DNA of 64,000 nucleotides from an uncultured Bacteroidia bacterium (GCA_902802535.1 CADCML010000006.1:1-64000); one strand, 5' to 3'; shown: positions 42,008-50,513, numbered from the stretch's first letter. The notes: generated by a model from the letters alone, not told the origin. Made by a program: numbers and translations.

Positions 42008-43129
42008 TCAATGGTTCTCAAGCCACCGGGAAAGAAAGACATTGTAAACACTATAAGAGAGGCCTTCAAGGGTTGAGTTGGCAAGTATCAGTTCCTTGTC
42101 TATAAGAGCTTCCAACAGTCGCTGGGAATTAGCCGATGTGCCAATATTGTATTTTTGGATGAATTGGGTTGAATAAGGTTTCTCAACGGATTGCTCTTTG
42201 GCCACGGCCTTCAAATAATTCCATTGGTTGGAAGTCAGCAGGTTGCGCCACTGGATGAAAGTTTGTTCGTTCTCTTTCAGGATTTGGTTGGCCGATTTCA
42301 GCACTTCTTCTTTGTCAATCTTCTTGTTGCTTTTCAGAAACACATGATTACAAAGCGATTGCGTGTAGAATGTGTGCAGTTTTGTCCAGTCAAGAATAAA
42401 GTCGAGAGCTTCCTCCGTGACAGTCTTTTTCCCTTTCTCAAGCATTCTGATAATGAACTCAGCGTAGACAGCCCTGTCAATTTTCTCGAGGTAAAGACAA
42501 CGGGTACTTTCGTAGAATGGGCTTCGGGCATCGGTGAACATCTCTGTCATTATGTGTTTCTTGCTTCCACAAAAGATAAACTGCACATTTCGCAGGGGTT
42601 GGATATAAGAACGCAACAAAGCCTCCATGTTGATACCATAATATCTGATTTGCTGGAATTCATCTATGGCGACAATGGTCTTTTTGTCTTGTTTCTCAAT
42701 AAATTCGAAGATGGAAGCAAGCGTTTGCTTTTTCTCATGGTCGGTGCGGAAAGTAAGCGTCAGTTCGGGATTTCCCGACACGGGATCGTAACTGAGCATG
42801 GGACGAAGGCCACCGAGGAATTGGAAAAACGACTTGATGGCTTTTTTCTTTTCCATAGAGGCGATGACGGCTTCGGAAAACACTTTGATGAAATCTTCTA
42901 AGGTTTCTGTCGCATAAATATCGACATAGCATGTGCTGACATTGGCTTTTTGTTGCTTTATTTCATCAAAAACGCGATAAATCAGTCCTGTTTTTCCGTA
43001 TCTACGAGGTGAAATTAGAGTAATATTTGAGCCATTTCGAAGGTATTCTACGATGGTTTTTGTCTCTTCTTCTCGGTCGCAGAAATACTCCTTAGATATA
43101 TATGGTACAAGGGCAAACGGATTTTCCAT
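42008..43129 (-). CDS. archaeal-type AAA+ ATPase
   Basis: A 373-residue ATP-binding protein of the archaeal-ATPase (PF01637-like) group. Walker A is LISPRRYGKTGL near residue 40, Walker B TIVAIDEFQQI near 150, and a sensor region ends QFIFCGSKKHIM. The C-terminal part is a winged-helix-like segment (residues 270-373) without a recognisable nuclease motif, unlike its neighbours at 45.1 and 51.9 kb. The start at 43129 is set by the promoter, which excludes the longer ATG at 43156. A 19-nt inverted repeat straddles that promoter. Confidence 0.78.
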   Translation of the reverse strand: MENPFALVPYISKEYFCDREEETKTIVEYLRNGSNITLISPRRYGKTGLIYRVFDEIKQQKANVSTCYVDIYATETLEDFIKVFSEAVIASMEKKKAIKSFFQFLGGLRPMLSYDPVSGNPELTLTFRTDHEKKQTLASIFEFIEKQDKKTIVAIDEFQQIRYYGINMEALLRSYIQPLRNVQFIFCGSKKHIMTEMFTDARSPFYESTRCLYLEKIDRAVYAEFIIRMLEKGKKTVTEEALDFILDWTKLHTFYTQSLCNHVFLKSNKKIDKEEVLKSANQILKENEQTFIQWRNLLTSNQWNYLKAVAKEQSVEKPYSTQFIQKYNIGTSANSQRLLEALIDKELILANSTLEGLSYSVYNVFLSRWLENH

Positions 43130-43134
43130 AATAC

Positions 43135-43205
43135 TTTTTTTGCTATCTATTTTCAATGCAAAAATACTACTTTTTTTGTATAATACAAAATAGATAGTAA
43201 AAAAA
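43135..43205 (-). promoter_or_regulatory. promoter enclosed in a 19-nt inverted repeat
   Basis: Arms 43135-43153 and 43187-43205 pair at 18 of 19 positions (core CTATCTATTTT / AAAATAGATAG). Between and overlapping them is a full promoter on the minus strand: TTTTG (43190-43186), 19 bp, TATTTTTG (43166-43159). A protein bound to the arms would cover the -33 element and the transcript start. Confidence 0.75.
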
Positions 43206-43231
43206 TGGTTTTTTTGAGTTTTTCAGCCATT

Positions 43232-45061
43232 CTAATTCTTGGCAGAATACAACTTTTTGATCCAATCTGAATGCCCGATTTTGCGCAAGGCATTCTTTAC
43301 CCACTCGCGGTTTTCGGGCTTGTACCAGAAGAAAAAGCGTTGTTGGGCAAGTTTTTCCTCTTTCGTTTTGGCACAAAAGACGGGTTCCAAGGTGTAGGGG
43401 TCGTAGCCGGAGTAATAGATTTCGGTGGCCAAGGTCATGGGGGTGGGGGTGAAGTCTTGCACTTGTTCCAGATGATAGCCTAATTCCTTGGTTCTCACCG
43501 CCAAATCGGCCATATCTTCAAGGTAGCAGTCGGGATGTGAGGAGATGAAATAGGGGATGAGTTGCTGGTTCAGATGTTCCTTTTCGTTGATTTGGTCGAA
43601 CTTCTTTTTCAGTTTGACGAACATGTCGAACTTGGGCTTGCGCATGAGTTTTAGGACGGCATCGGAAGTGTGCTCTGGCGCGACTTTCAGCCTTCCGCTG
43701 ACGTGTCGCGTCACCAATTGGCGGAAGTATTCATCGTAGCCCATCGCCTTGTTTTCTTCAGGTGTGCTGTCGTGCAGAAACAGGTCGTAGCGAATGCCTG
43801 AGCCGATGGTGGCTTTCTTGACCTTCGGGTGCGCGTCCACCTCTTTATATATGTCAATCAGCGGGTGGTGGTCGGTGTTGAGGTTTTTGCAAACGGTGGG
43901 TTGCAGGCAGGTCGGACGGGCGCATTTTTCGCAAAAACGTTCGTCCTTGCCCTTCATGCGGTACATGTTGGCCGAGGGCCCGCCCAAGTCGCTGATGTAA
44001 CCCTTAAAGTCTTCCATTTCTGTGACTTTCTCCACCTCGCGCATAATGGATTCCTTACTTCGTGAAGCCACAAACTTGCCTTGGTGTGCCGAAATGGTGC
44101 AGAAAGCACAACCGCCAAAGCAGCCTCGATGTAAATTGACAGAGTGCCGAATCATTTCGTAGGCGGGGATGACGCCGCGCTTGGCGTATTTCGGATGCGG
44201 CAGCCTTGTGTAAGGCAAATCGAAGGAAGCGTCAATCTGTTCGGTGGTGAAAGTCGGCAAGGGCGGGTTGATAATAAGTCTTTGGTTGCCAATGTCTTGA
44301 ATCAGTCTTGCCGCATGTTTCTTGTTCGATTCTTCTTCGATGTGGCGGAAATTGGAGGCATATTTCTTTTTGTCTTTGAGGCAGACTTCGTGCGAAACGA
44401 GTTCGATGGTCTCGCCCTCGAAAGCAGGAAGCGGTTGTTTCTTGTCTTGCAAAAAGAAGGTCTGCTTGATGTCGGTCAATTCGCTGACTTTCTTTCCGTT
44501 TTGGATGGCCTTAGCGATTTCCACCATGGTGAGTTCGCCCATACCGTAAACCCCGATGTCAGCCTTGGAATCGACCAAAATGCTGGGTTTCAGGCTGTCC
44601 GACCAGTAGTCATAGTGCGTCACGCGCCTCAACGAGGCCTCAATGCCGCCGATGACGACGGGCACATCGGGATAGAGTTGCTTGAGGATGTTGCTATAGA
44701 CCACCGAGGCGTAGTCGGGACGGAAGCCTGCCTCGCCGCCCGGGGTGTAAGCATCGTTGCTGCGCAGGCGTTTGTTGGCGGTGTAGTGGTTCACCATAGA
44801 GTCCATGCAACCCGCCGACACGCCGAAAAACAACCTCGGCTTGCCAAACTTCTTGAAATCACGCAAATCGTCCCTCCAATTGGGTTGCGGAATCAATGCG
44901 ACACGAAAACCGTTGTGCTCCAGCACCCTCCCAATGACTGCTGCCCCGAAAGCTGGATGGTCGACATACGCATCGCCCGTGACGAACACGATGTCCACCT
45001 CGTCCCAACCGCGCAGGTCAGTTTCTTTTTTCGTTATGGGGAGCCAATCGAGTAGAGTCAT
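43232..45061 (-). CDS. ygiQ: YgiQ-family radical SAM protein
   Basis: A 609-residue radical SAM enzyme of unknown reaction. The N-terminal part (1-290) has the UPF0313 pattern (VFVTGDAYVDHPAFGAAVIG, IPQPNW). The iron-sulfur motif is HRGCFGGCAFCTISAHQGK near residue 315 (C-x3-C-x2-C). A second Cys group, FCEKCARPTCLQPTVC, follows near 390. Its start overlaps the stop of the upstream AAA ATPase gene by 4 nt, so they are translated together. Confidence 0.92.
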   Translation of the reverse strand: MTLLDWLPITKKETDLRGWDEVDIVFVTGDAYVDHPAFGAAVIGRVLEHNGFRVALIPQPNWRDDLRDFKKFGKPRLFFGVSAGCMDSMVNHYTANKRLRSNDAYTPGGEAGFRPDYASVVYSNILKQLYPDVPVVIGGIEASLRRVTHYDYWSDSLKPSILVDSKADIGVYGMGELTMVEIAKAIQNGKKVSELTDIKQTFFLQDKKQPLPAFEGETIELVSHEVCLKDKKKYASNFRHIEEESNKKHAARLIQDIGNQRLIINPPLPTFTTEQIDASFDLPYTRLPHPKYAKRGVIPAYEMIRHSVNLHRGCFGGCAFCTISAHQGKFVASRSKESIMREVEKVTEMEDFKGYISDLGGPSANMYRMKGKDERFCEKCARPTCLQPTVCKNLNTDHHPLIDIYKEVDAHPKVKKATIGSGIRYDLFLHDSTPEENKAMGYDEYFRQLVTRHVSGRLKVAPEHTSDAVLKLMRKPKFDMFVKLKKKFDQINEKEHLNQQLIPYFISSHPDCYLEDMADLAVRTKELGYHLEQVQDFTPTPMTLATEIYYSGYDPYTLEPVFCAKTKEEKLAQQRFFFWYKPENREWVKNALRKIGHSDWIKKLYSAKN

Positions 45062-46488
45062 TTGCTGGGATTATAAAACAGGTCGTCCATTGTCACTTGG
45101 TATTGCACGGAGGCGGAATACTCGTTCTTGAACAATCCATGAGGTGTTATCCAAGTAGGGATGATGCCGCATTTGGTTTTCGTTGCATTGCTGAAAGCAG
45201 AGATACGGGCTTTCAGTTTCTTGTCCTCGCTTGCCGTGATGGTGTATTCCGAATAGGTGTATTTGATTTCGCAAAGGTTAATCAAATGATCGGCGCGCTC
45301 GATGATGAGGTCGATTTGGGCTTTTGGCGTAGTGTTGTTTCGCCAGGAATAAAACTCCACAGCAATACGGTCAAGCCCCAAAGCATGGCGGATTTGGTAT
45401 TGGTGGGCGACACAGATTCTCTCGAAGGCAAGTCCCAACCATGTGTTGGCTACGGGGGTGTTGAGGTGTTGCTCCCAGTAGTCCTCCGTAGTGATTTTCT
45501 TGGAGAAAGTGAGGTAAAAGAACGAGAAGAAGTCCACCAATTGGTAATAGGCATCCTTCATCTTTGGCTTTCCGTTCACTTTGGAGATGTACCGTCTGAT
45601 GAGGTCGCAGTGTACAAGGTTGTCAAGTTGCTTGGTCAAGGAGCCGCTTGACGGAGTTTTCAGTGCTTCCTCTAATTCGGATCGGGTCATGCCCTGCTTG
45701 TTTTTCCCCAAGACTTCCACGATGCGGAGATAAGGCTCAGGCGATTTGAAAAGCGAGGCGTAAAGGCGGTTGTATTCTTGGCTGAGTTCGGCATTTTTTC
45801 GGAAATAGAGCCTGTCGATATTCTGGGCAAGACTTTCCTGTTTGTCCAAAAGACTGAGATAATAAGGAACGCCGCCCAACATCATGTAGGTTTCCACCAC
45901 GTTTTGCCGAGGCCAATGGATGCCCAAGGTGTGCAGATAGGCCTCGGTTTCGGCGAGGTTGAACTGCCTTAGATAGATGCTGTGCGTGATGCGGTTGTGC
46001 AGCCCTCCGTGGTTGTTGATGATGTTGCTCACCATCCATGAGGTAGCTGACCCGCATACGATGAGGGTGACATTCTTCCGCAATGAAGCCCAAGTGTTCC
46101 AAAAATGCCCCAACGCCTTGACGAAACCCGATTTCGGCGTGTCGAAGCAAGGCAACTCGTCTATATAGATGATGCAACGGCTTTTGCGGTTATGTTGCTC
46201 CAAAGTCGTTTTGAGCATCTCAAAGGCTTCGAGCCAGTTTTTTGGTTTTTTCCCCTGATAGCCTGCCACGGCCAAGGCACTTGTGAAGGCGAACATTTGG
46301 TCTTCTTTTTTCCCGCCGATGATGCCGGAGGCTGCAAAGGAAAACTTGTTCTCGAAAAACTGTTGGATGAGATAGGTCTTGCCCACGCGCCTTCTTCCGT
46401 AAACCGCAACAAACTCAGGCTTTCCGGATTTTTGCAGTTTTTGGAGGAGTCGTATTTCCTCTTGTCGTCCGATGAAGTTCTTATCCAT
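45058..46488 (-). CDS. AAA+ ATPase with DUF234 nuclease-like domain
   Basis: A 476-residue protein. GRQEEIRLLQKL at the N terminus leads to Walker A VYGRRRVGKTYL (near 30) and Walker B CIIYIDELPCFD (near 120), followed by LIVCGSATSWM. The C-terminal DUF234-like region has PKAQIDLIIERADH then LCEIKYT, the D and E-x-K of a PD-(D/E)XK core. Its paralogue is at 51.9 kb. The start at 46488 is chosen because the -7 element lies between it and a longer ATG. Two tandem palindromes lie upstream. Function unknown; conflict or selfish roles are possible. Confidence 0.82.
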   Translation of the reverse strand: MDKNFIGRQEEIRLLQKLQKSGKPEFVAVYGRRRVGKTYLIQQFFENKFSFAASGIIGGKKEDQMFAFTSALAVAGYQGKKPKNWLEAFEMLKTTLEQHNRKSRCIIYIDELPCFDTPKSGFVKALGHFWNTWASLRKNVTLIVCGSATSWMVSNIINNHGGLHNRITHSIYLRQFNLAETEAYLHTLGIHWPRQNVVETYMMLGGVPYYLSLLDKQESLAQNIDRLYFRKNAELSQEYNRLYASLFKSPEPYLRIVEVLGKNKQGMTRSELEEALKTPSSGSLTKQLDNLVHCDLIRRYISKVNGKPKMKDAYYQLVDFFSFFYLTFSKKITTEDYWEQHLNTPVANTWLGLAFERICVAHQYQIRHALGLDRIAVEFYSWRNNTTPKAQIDLIIERADHLINLCEIKYTYSEYTITASEDKKLKARISAFSNATKTKCGIIPTWITPHGLFKNEYSASVQYQVTMDDLFYNPSK

Positions 46489-46511
46489 GTTTTTTGTCTG
46501 AAATTCAGCCG

Positions 46512-46519
46512 CAAAGATA
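46512..46519 (-). promoter_or_regulatory. -7 element of the 45.1-kb ATPase gene
   Basis: Minus-strand TATCTTTG, 23 nt before the start codon at 46488. Confidence 0.5.
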
Positions 46520-46530
46520 CAAAAAAATAT

Positions 46531-46640
46531 ATTCGATAGCTCCCCAAAACTCATTTTTTTTGATAGATTTGGGGAATTATCGATGCTATAAATCCCCAAA
46601 ACTCAAAAAAATTGATAGAAATGGGGGATTATCGAATCGA
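46531..46640. repeat. two tandem palindromes upstream of the ATPase gene
   Basis: Copy A (46531-46584) has TCCCCAAA pairing with TTTGGGGA plus outer TCGATA/TATCGA. Copy B (46588-46640) is a variant with ATCCCCA and TGGGGGAT. Both share CCCCAAAACTCA, an A/T run, TTGATAGA or TTTGATAGA, and ATTATCGA. They lie just beyond the -7 element. Confidence 0.7.
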
Positions 46641-46689
46641 TTAGGATGACATTTGTGGCAGATTTCCGCAAGATTTGTTTCTTTTTTCC

Positions 46690-46718
46690 TTGCCCAATCC
46701 GAAAATTCTGTATTTTTG
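46690..46718 (+). promoter_or_regulatory. promoter of the candidate structured RNA
   Basis: TTG (46690-46692), 18 bp, TATTTTTG (46711-46718). No gene starts within 300 nt downstream; the first is at 47020. Confidence 0.6.
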
Positions 46719-46723
46719 CCCCT

Positions 46724-46997
46724 GTCAATCCGAGAGAAAACGGGTTGATGAAGAAAGCGCATTTTTCGCTTTATTCTGCTAATGGTGAACTTGGACAATT
46801 CGCTTCGTAAGCAGGGATAAGTGGAAAGAAGGGCTTCCATTGGTTTGCAATCATTATTACGATGATACTCCCAGTGGAGCAATTCTTGACCTTATTTTGC
46901 TTACACGGGAGTCCAAGCCCAACCATTAGGAAATAGGGCAAAGATGAATGGCTCCACTCTCTTCATGCATCAAGTAGATTCCCGTTTGGGCCGTTAG
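46724..46997 (+). ncRNA. candidate structured RNA or long structured leader
   Basis: A promoter precedes a gene-free stretch with dense complementarity. Local hairpins: TCAATCCG/CGGGTTGA (46725-46748), AAAGCG/CGCTTT (46754-46772), CTGCT/AGCAG around 46776-46814, TCCATTGG/CCAGTGGA (46836-46878), ATGAA/TTCAT (46944-46966). A long-range helix pairs AAACGGGTTGATG (46738-46750) with CATCAA (46968-46973) and CCCGTTT (46981-46987), interrupted by 7 nt, closing about 250 nt. It competes with the first hairpin. A 20-codon ORF from 46748 also exists. It could be a 6S-like or other Bacteroidales RNA, or the leader of the 47.0-kb gene. RNase P, tmRNA and SRP RNA signatures are absent. Confidence 0.4.
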
Positions 46998-47019
46998 GGA
47001 CAAACAAAACAAGTTTCAA

Positions 47020-47334
47020 ATGAAGTTGAGAAACTTATCATTGAGAATGCGGAAAACCATAGCAATGATGCTTGCTTTGTCGTTGCCGTTCAGCGTATTG
47101 GCGCAAGGCGGATTGTTTCAACGAGGTGATGGCAATACAGACCAAAACTCGGGACTTTTGCGCGATGGAGAGGCAACAATTACGATGACCAACCAAGCCT
47201 TTGGCAATCCCAATGGAAGCGACCTGACCAATCAGACCTTTGGCGCACCGATAGGCAGCGGACTATTCGTCATGCTGATGGCTGGCGCAGGTTATGCCGC
47301 ATTGAAAACAAACAAGAAAACCAACAAAAAGTAA
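47020..47334 (+). CDS. small exported protein with C-terminal hydrophobic tail
   Basis: A 104-residue protein with a signal peptide (TIAMMLALSLPFSVLAQ), a short low-complexity middle with two NQ-x-FG repeats (TNQAFGNPNGSDL, TNQTFGAPIGSG), then a hydrophobic segment LFVMLMAGAGYAALK and a Lys-rich end. The tail resembles a membrane-anchor or sorting signal. Similar short proteins with GLFxRG starts and GSG-hydrophobic-Lys tails occur in gut Bacteroidales, but no function is known to me. It lies 14 nt upstream of a FISUMP lipoprotein gene. Confidence 0.65.
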   Translation: MKLRNLSLRMRKTIAMMLALSLPFSVLAQGGLFQRGDGNTDQNSGLLRDGEATITMTNQAFGNPNGSDLTNQTFGAPIGSGLFVMLMAGAGYAALKTNKKTNKK

Positions 47335-47348
47335 AAGGAGAATCGAAA

Positions 47349-48737
47349 ATGAAAAGGATTAGCACAATCATAATGGCATTGGTCATGGTGATGACAATGG
47401 CACAATGCAAGAAGGACAACCCAACCACACCTGACAATCAGAATAATGTTGTGACCATCACCCTTGATGTGAAGAACAATAATGGCTCAAAAGTGGATGT
47501 GAATACTACTACAGGTACCGTTGATTTTGAAACTGGCGACAAGGTTTATGTCGGAAGCGGCGGCAAGTATGTAGGATTCTTGACCCACAACGGCACCAAT
47601 TTCGTGGGCAACATCACCAACCCGACTGAAAACCAACCTTTACAATTCTATTTTCTTGGCAATGTAACGCCAACCGAAACGCTTTCCGCAGGAACAACGG
47701 AAGAATGTTCGGTAATCATCAGCGACCAAACAGAGCATTTGCCTGTGATTTCGTGTGCAGCCTCATTTGAAAACTATGTTTCGAGTTTGACATCCTACAC
47801 AGGGCATTTGCTGAACAAGTGCGCTTTGGTGAAGTTCAATGTGACCACGCCTTCTAACTCGCCTATCTGCATTACTGGAATGAATAACAAAGTGACGGTA
47901 GATTTCTCCCAAAACACGATAACGCCCAGCCAAGATGGAGAAGGAATAATCAAGTTGCCTGCTGGAAGTGGAGAGAATGTTGAGAAATGGGCTATTTTGT
48001 TGCCGCAAGAGGCGTTGGAAGAAGGAGAAGAAGGGTCTGTTTATTCGGAGGATGGTAATTATATTGGAATACATCCATCAATTCCTACTATTATTGAAAA
48101 TGGGTATTTTGCGGAAGGGATTGTAGTATTAATTGTAATGCATTCCTATGTTGATCTAGGCCTTCCAAGCGGCCTTTTGTGGGCTACTTGCAATGTAGGT
48201 TCAGACTCACAGGAGGACTATGGTGACTATTTTGCTTGGGGTGAGACTCAACCTAAAAATACTTACAACTGGGACACGTACCAGTATTGCAATGGTGGCG
48301 ACCATACATTCACCAAGTACTGTTATGATTCTAGTTATGGTTATAATGGTTATACTGATGAATTGACTTTCCTGTTGCCCGAAGACGATGCTGCCTCGGT
48401 TATATGGGGTAGTAATTGGCGTATCCCCACTGAGGCCGAATGGGAGGAACTTTATAATAACACAACTGTTATATGGACATCTCTAAACGGTGTGAATGGT
48501 CGGCTTTTTACTGCTTCGAATGGGAATACTCTTTTCTTGCCTGCCGCTGGAGCCATTGGTGGAAGTTGGCACCAACATGAAGGAATAGGCATGTATTGGT
48601 CGAGTTCGCTCAGTGTTATGGACTATTATGGTCCCGACTATGCGAAAGAATTCATTTTCAGTATGGATTATTATCGTTTAGGTGCAAATGCTCGTATCCT
48701 TGGTGAAACTATTCGAGCAGTTCGTTCTGTTGAGTGA
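47349..48737 (+). CDS. FISUMP-domain lipoprotein
   Basis: A 462-residue protein with a lipoprotein-like signal (IIMALVMVMTMAQC, Cys near 20). The N-terminal half (30-270) is a beta-rich fimbrillin-like region. From about residue 272 it has the Fibrobacter succinogenes major paralogous pattern: YVDLGLPSGLLWATCNVG, DYFAWGETQPK, WRIPTEAEWEEL and a final YWSSS with IRAVRSV. Such proteins are surface-exposed. It may be co-transcribed with the small exported protein before it. Confidence 0.82.
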   Translation: MKRISTIIMALVMVMTMAQCKKDNPTTPDNQNNVVTITLDVKNNNGSKVDVNTTTGTVDFETGDKVYVGSGGKYVGFLTHNGTNFVGNITNPTENQPLQFYFLGNVTPTETLSAGTTEECSVIISDQTEHLPVISCAASFENYVSSLTSYTGHLLNKCALVKFNVTTPSNSPICITGMNNKVTVDFSQNTITPSQDGEGIIKLPAGSGENVEKWAILLPQEALEEGEEGSVYSEDGNYIGIHPSIPTIIENGYFAEGIVVLIVMHSYVDLGLPSGLLWATCNVGSDSQEDYGDYFAWGETQPKNTYNWDTYQYCNGGDHTFTKYCYDSSYGYNGYTDELTFLLPEDDAASVIWGSNWRIPTEAEWEELYNNTTVIWTSLNGVNGRLFTASNGNTLFLPAAGAIGGSWHQHEGIGMYWSSSLSVMDYYGPDYAKEFIFSMDYYRLGANARILGETIRAVRSVE

Positions 48738-48749
48738 TTTTAATTCGTG

Positions 48750-48806
48750 ATGCCAACCATCAAGCCGCTACAAGACCTAAGTAGAGAGGACTTTGGAGAG
48801 ACTTAA
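48750..48806 (+). pseudogene. possible antitoxin N-terminal remnant
   Basis: ATG 48750 begins MPTIKPLQDLS and stops after 18 codons. MPTIKPxxDL is a frequent start of Phd/YefM-type antitoxins. No toxin gene follows. The remaining gap up to 48995 is AT-rich and holds only a promoter-like sequence. Confidence 0.3.
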
Positions 48807-48967
48807 TGGTTGAAGATCCAAGATAGGGTGCAAAAGGCTTGGAAGAAGGAAAGGAACGCGATTATTTTCTTTTTATCTTTTCTAAATTATGCATATAAAT
48901 AGTTTGATAATCAGATTATTTAAATTCTAAAGAAATTGATAAATAGCGTTTACTGATAAAATATTAT

Positions 48968-48975
48968 TACTTTTG
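48968..48975 (+). promoter_or_regulatory. -7 element of the three-gene cassette
   Basis: TACTTTTG, 19 nt before the start of the first cassette gene. The -33 element is unclear. Confidence 0.5.
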
Positions 48976-48994
48976 CAAATTAAATTTTTGTCAA

Positions 48995-49573
48995 ATGGAA
49001 ATCAATGCTTCTATTGTTAGTATAGGTGGATGGAATTCGCGTATTTTCACCCCTCAATGGGTGGCAACCAATGTGTTTGGTATTAATGATGGGACAATTA
49101 TGGAATTGAAACTTGACGAAAGACAAATGACCTTGTTGTATAAAAGCGGTGATATTGAGTTTTCGGCAACAGAAATTGGTGTTGAATTTAAAACACATAA
49201 CACAACTGTTGATAATTGTCGCAAACTTGAAAGATGTTATCAACATTTGGTAGAGTTGTTGCCATATACTCCAATTCGAGCGTTTGGATACAATTATAAT
49301 TTGATATTCCTTCTCAATGATTTTCAAAATACTAGACTTGCACAATTTGTAGAGAGAAAAGACATTGGTGCTGATTACAAAAGTACATCTTTTTCTTTCA
49401 CGGTTTCTAAAGGAAAAGCACTTCGTTCGGTAAATGTCAATTTTCAGGACGATAAAGTAGAGGTTGTTTGTAACTTTCAATATAATAAAATTACTGATAT
49501 TCCTGAAGTCAGTGTGTTTGACTGTATTAAGGACGAATTAAAGCATATTTTAGGCAATGACACAGACTTTTAA
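48995..49573 (+). CDS. unknown cassette protein 1
   Basis: A 192-residue soluble protein, no signal peptide. Recognisable blocks are GGWNSRIFTPQWVATNVF near residue 11 and VELLPYTPIRAFGYNYNLIF near 88. I recall this WN-x-x-I-x-x-P-x-W / TP-I-x-x-G-x-N arrangement in uncharacterised proteins of other bacteria, but cannot name a family. It is the first gene of an AT-rich operon and overlaps the second by 17 nt. Composition differs from the surrounding GC-richer genes, suggesting transfer. Confidence 0.6.
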   Translation: MEINASIVSIGGWNSRIFTPQWVATNVFGINDGTIMELKLDERQMTLLYKSGDIEFSATEIGVEFKTHNTTVDNCRKLERCYQHLVELLPYTPIRAFGYNYNLIFLLNDFQNTRLAQFVERKDIGADYKSTSFSFTVSKGKALRSVNVNFQDDKVEVVCNFQYNKITDIPEVSVFDCIKDELKHILGNDTDF

Positions 49574-50063
49574 TATAATAACAAAATCATTACAACCCAA
49601 TTTAGAATTGGAAGAAGAAGTAGAGGTAGTTGGAGCTACTTGTTCTTTTGTTCAAAACAAAAAAACAGGTGTTTTTATTGCTGATTATAAGGCTTATCCT
49701 AGTCAGGGAGAATTTGCAAAGACTCTCGTAGGGAGTATAATGGGTGCAAAAAAGGAGAAACTCTATGTTGAGGCTCTTCGCAATCTTTATAAAAGAATTG
49801 ATTTCCTTGAACTCAACCAAGCATTGGAAAGCAAAGAAATTGATGAAGACCAATTTGAAAAAGAGTTGACAGTTAACGAAGATAAGTATCTTATCCCTTA
49901 TCCAGAAAAAAGGCCAGATGCTATACAGGTTTTATTGGTATCCGACATAGTTCAGAAAATCGAAAGAGTCAAAGAAATGACCGTTGACGAGGCTTCAGAA
50001 CTATTCCAACTTGACTTAAGTACCGCTGAGAATGTTTTAGAGGAGATGAAAACCTTAGCTTAA
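49557..50063 (+). CDS. unknown cassette protein 2
   Basis: A 168-residue acidic protein without signal or membrane segments. It begins with a predicted beta segment (EEEVEVVGATCSFVQNKKTG) followed by a helical half ending DEASELFQLDLSTAENVLEEM, similar in appearance to a small helix-turn-helix or coiled helix domain. No family is recognised. It starts 17 nt inside the preceding gene and ends 12 nt before the next. Confidence 0.55.
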   Translation: MTQTFNIITKSLQPNLELEEEVEVVGATCSFVQNKKTGVFIADYKAYPSQGEFAKTLVGSIMGAKKEKLYVEALRNLYKRIDFLELNQALESKEIDEDQFEKELTVNEDKYLIPYPEKRPDAIQVLLVSDIVQKIERVKEMTVDEASELFQLDLSTAENVLEEMKTLA

Positions 50064-50075
50064 TAGTTTATTGTT

Positions 50076-50513
50076 ATGGTTGAGTATTATCAACAAGGAG
50101 AATGCGTTGATGGGCACCGAGTGCAGATTACAACTAGAAAGTTGGAATCGAAAAGTTTTAGTTTAGCACCAACAGGATTCAAGGGTTTGAAATACAATTG
50201 CTCTCTCAATAGTAAATCTATTATTGACACTCCACTGTCAATAGAAGATGAAAAAACTGCAAAAAAGAAGAAGAAAACAGTTCATTGTGCTCAAGGAGAT
50301 GGGTTAAATTGTAGTAAAATGTATTTTATTGCAGAAACCACTAGAAAGTTGAATTGTTTCAAAGTGGCAATGATGAGCGGACAGCATGAATGTAGTCAAG
50401 GAAAGCCCAATACTAGAGTATATGCTGAAATTCAAACACCATTTGAGCATATTGTTCATGCAACGGAAAAAAAGTTGCAAGAATTAAAACAAAAAGAAAT
50501 AGAACAAAAATAA
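50076..50513 (+). CDS. unknown cassette protein 3, Cys-rich
   Basis: A 145-residue basic protein with six Cys and several His: GECVDGH at the start, YNCSLN, HCAQGDGLNCSK near residue 70, LNCFK and GQHECSQGK near 105. The C-x7-C and H-x-C arrangement could bind zinc or iron-sulfur. A Lys run (KTAKKKKKT) precedes the central pair, and the C-terminal 20 residues are a charged helix. Function unknown; it completes a compact three-gene unit. Confidence 0.55.
   Translation: MVEYYQQGECVDGHRVQITTRKLESKSFSLAPTGFKGLKYNCSLNSKSIIDTPLSIEDEKTAKKKKKTVHCAQGDGLNCSKMYFIAETTRKLNCFKVAMMSGQHECSQGKPNTRVYAEIQTPFEHIVHATEKKLQELKQKEIEQK

Noticed and set aside
46586-46882. 98-codon minus-strand frame across the candidate RNA
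   Set aside because: No motif, no promoter, and it crosses the palindromes; the plus-strand RNA explanation fits better.
46724-46997. RNase P RNA, tmRNA or SRP RNA
   Set aside because: The GAGGAAAGTCC, tRNA-like end and GGAAGG-type loop signatures are all absent.
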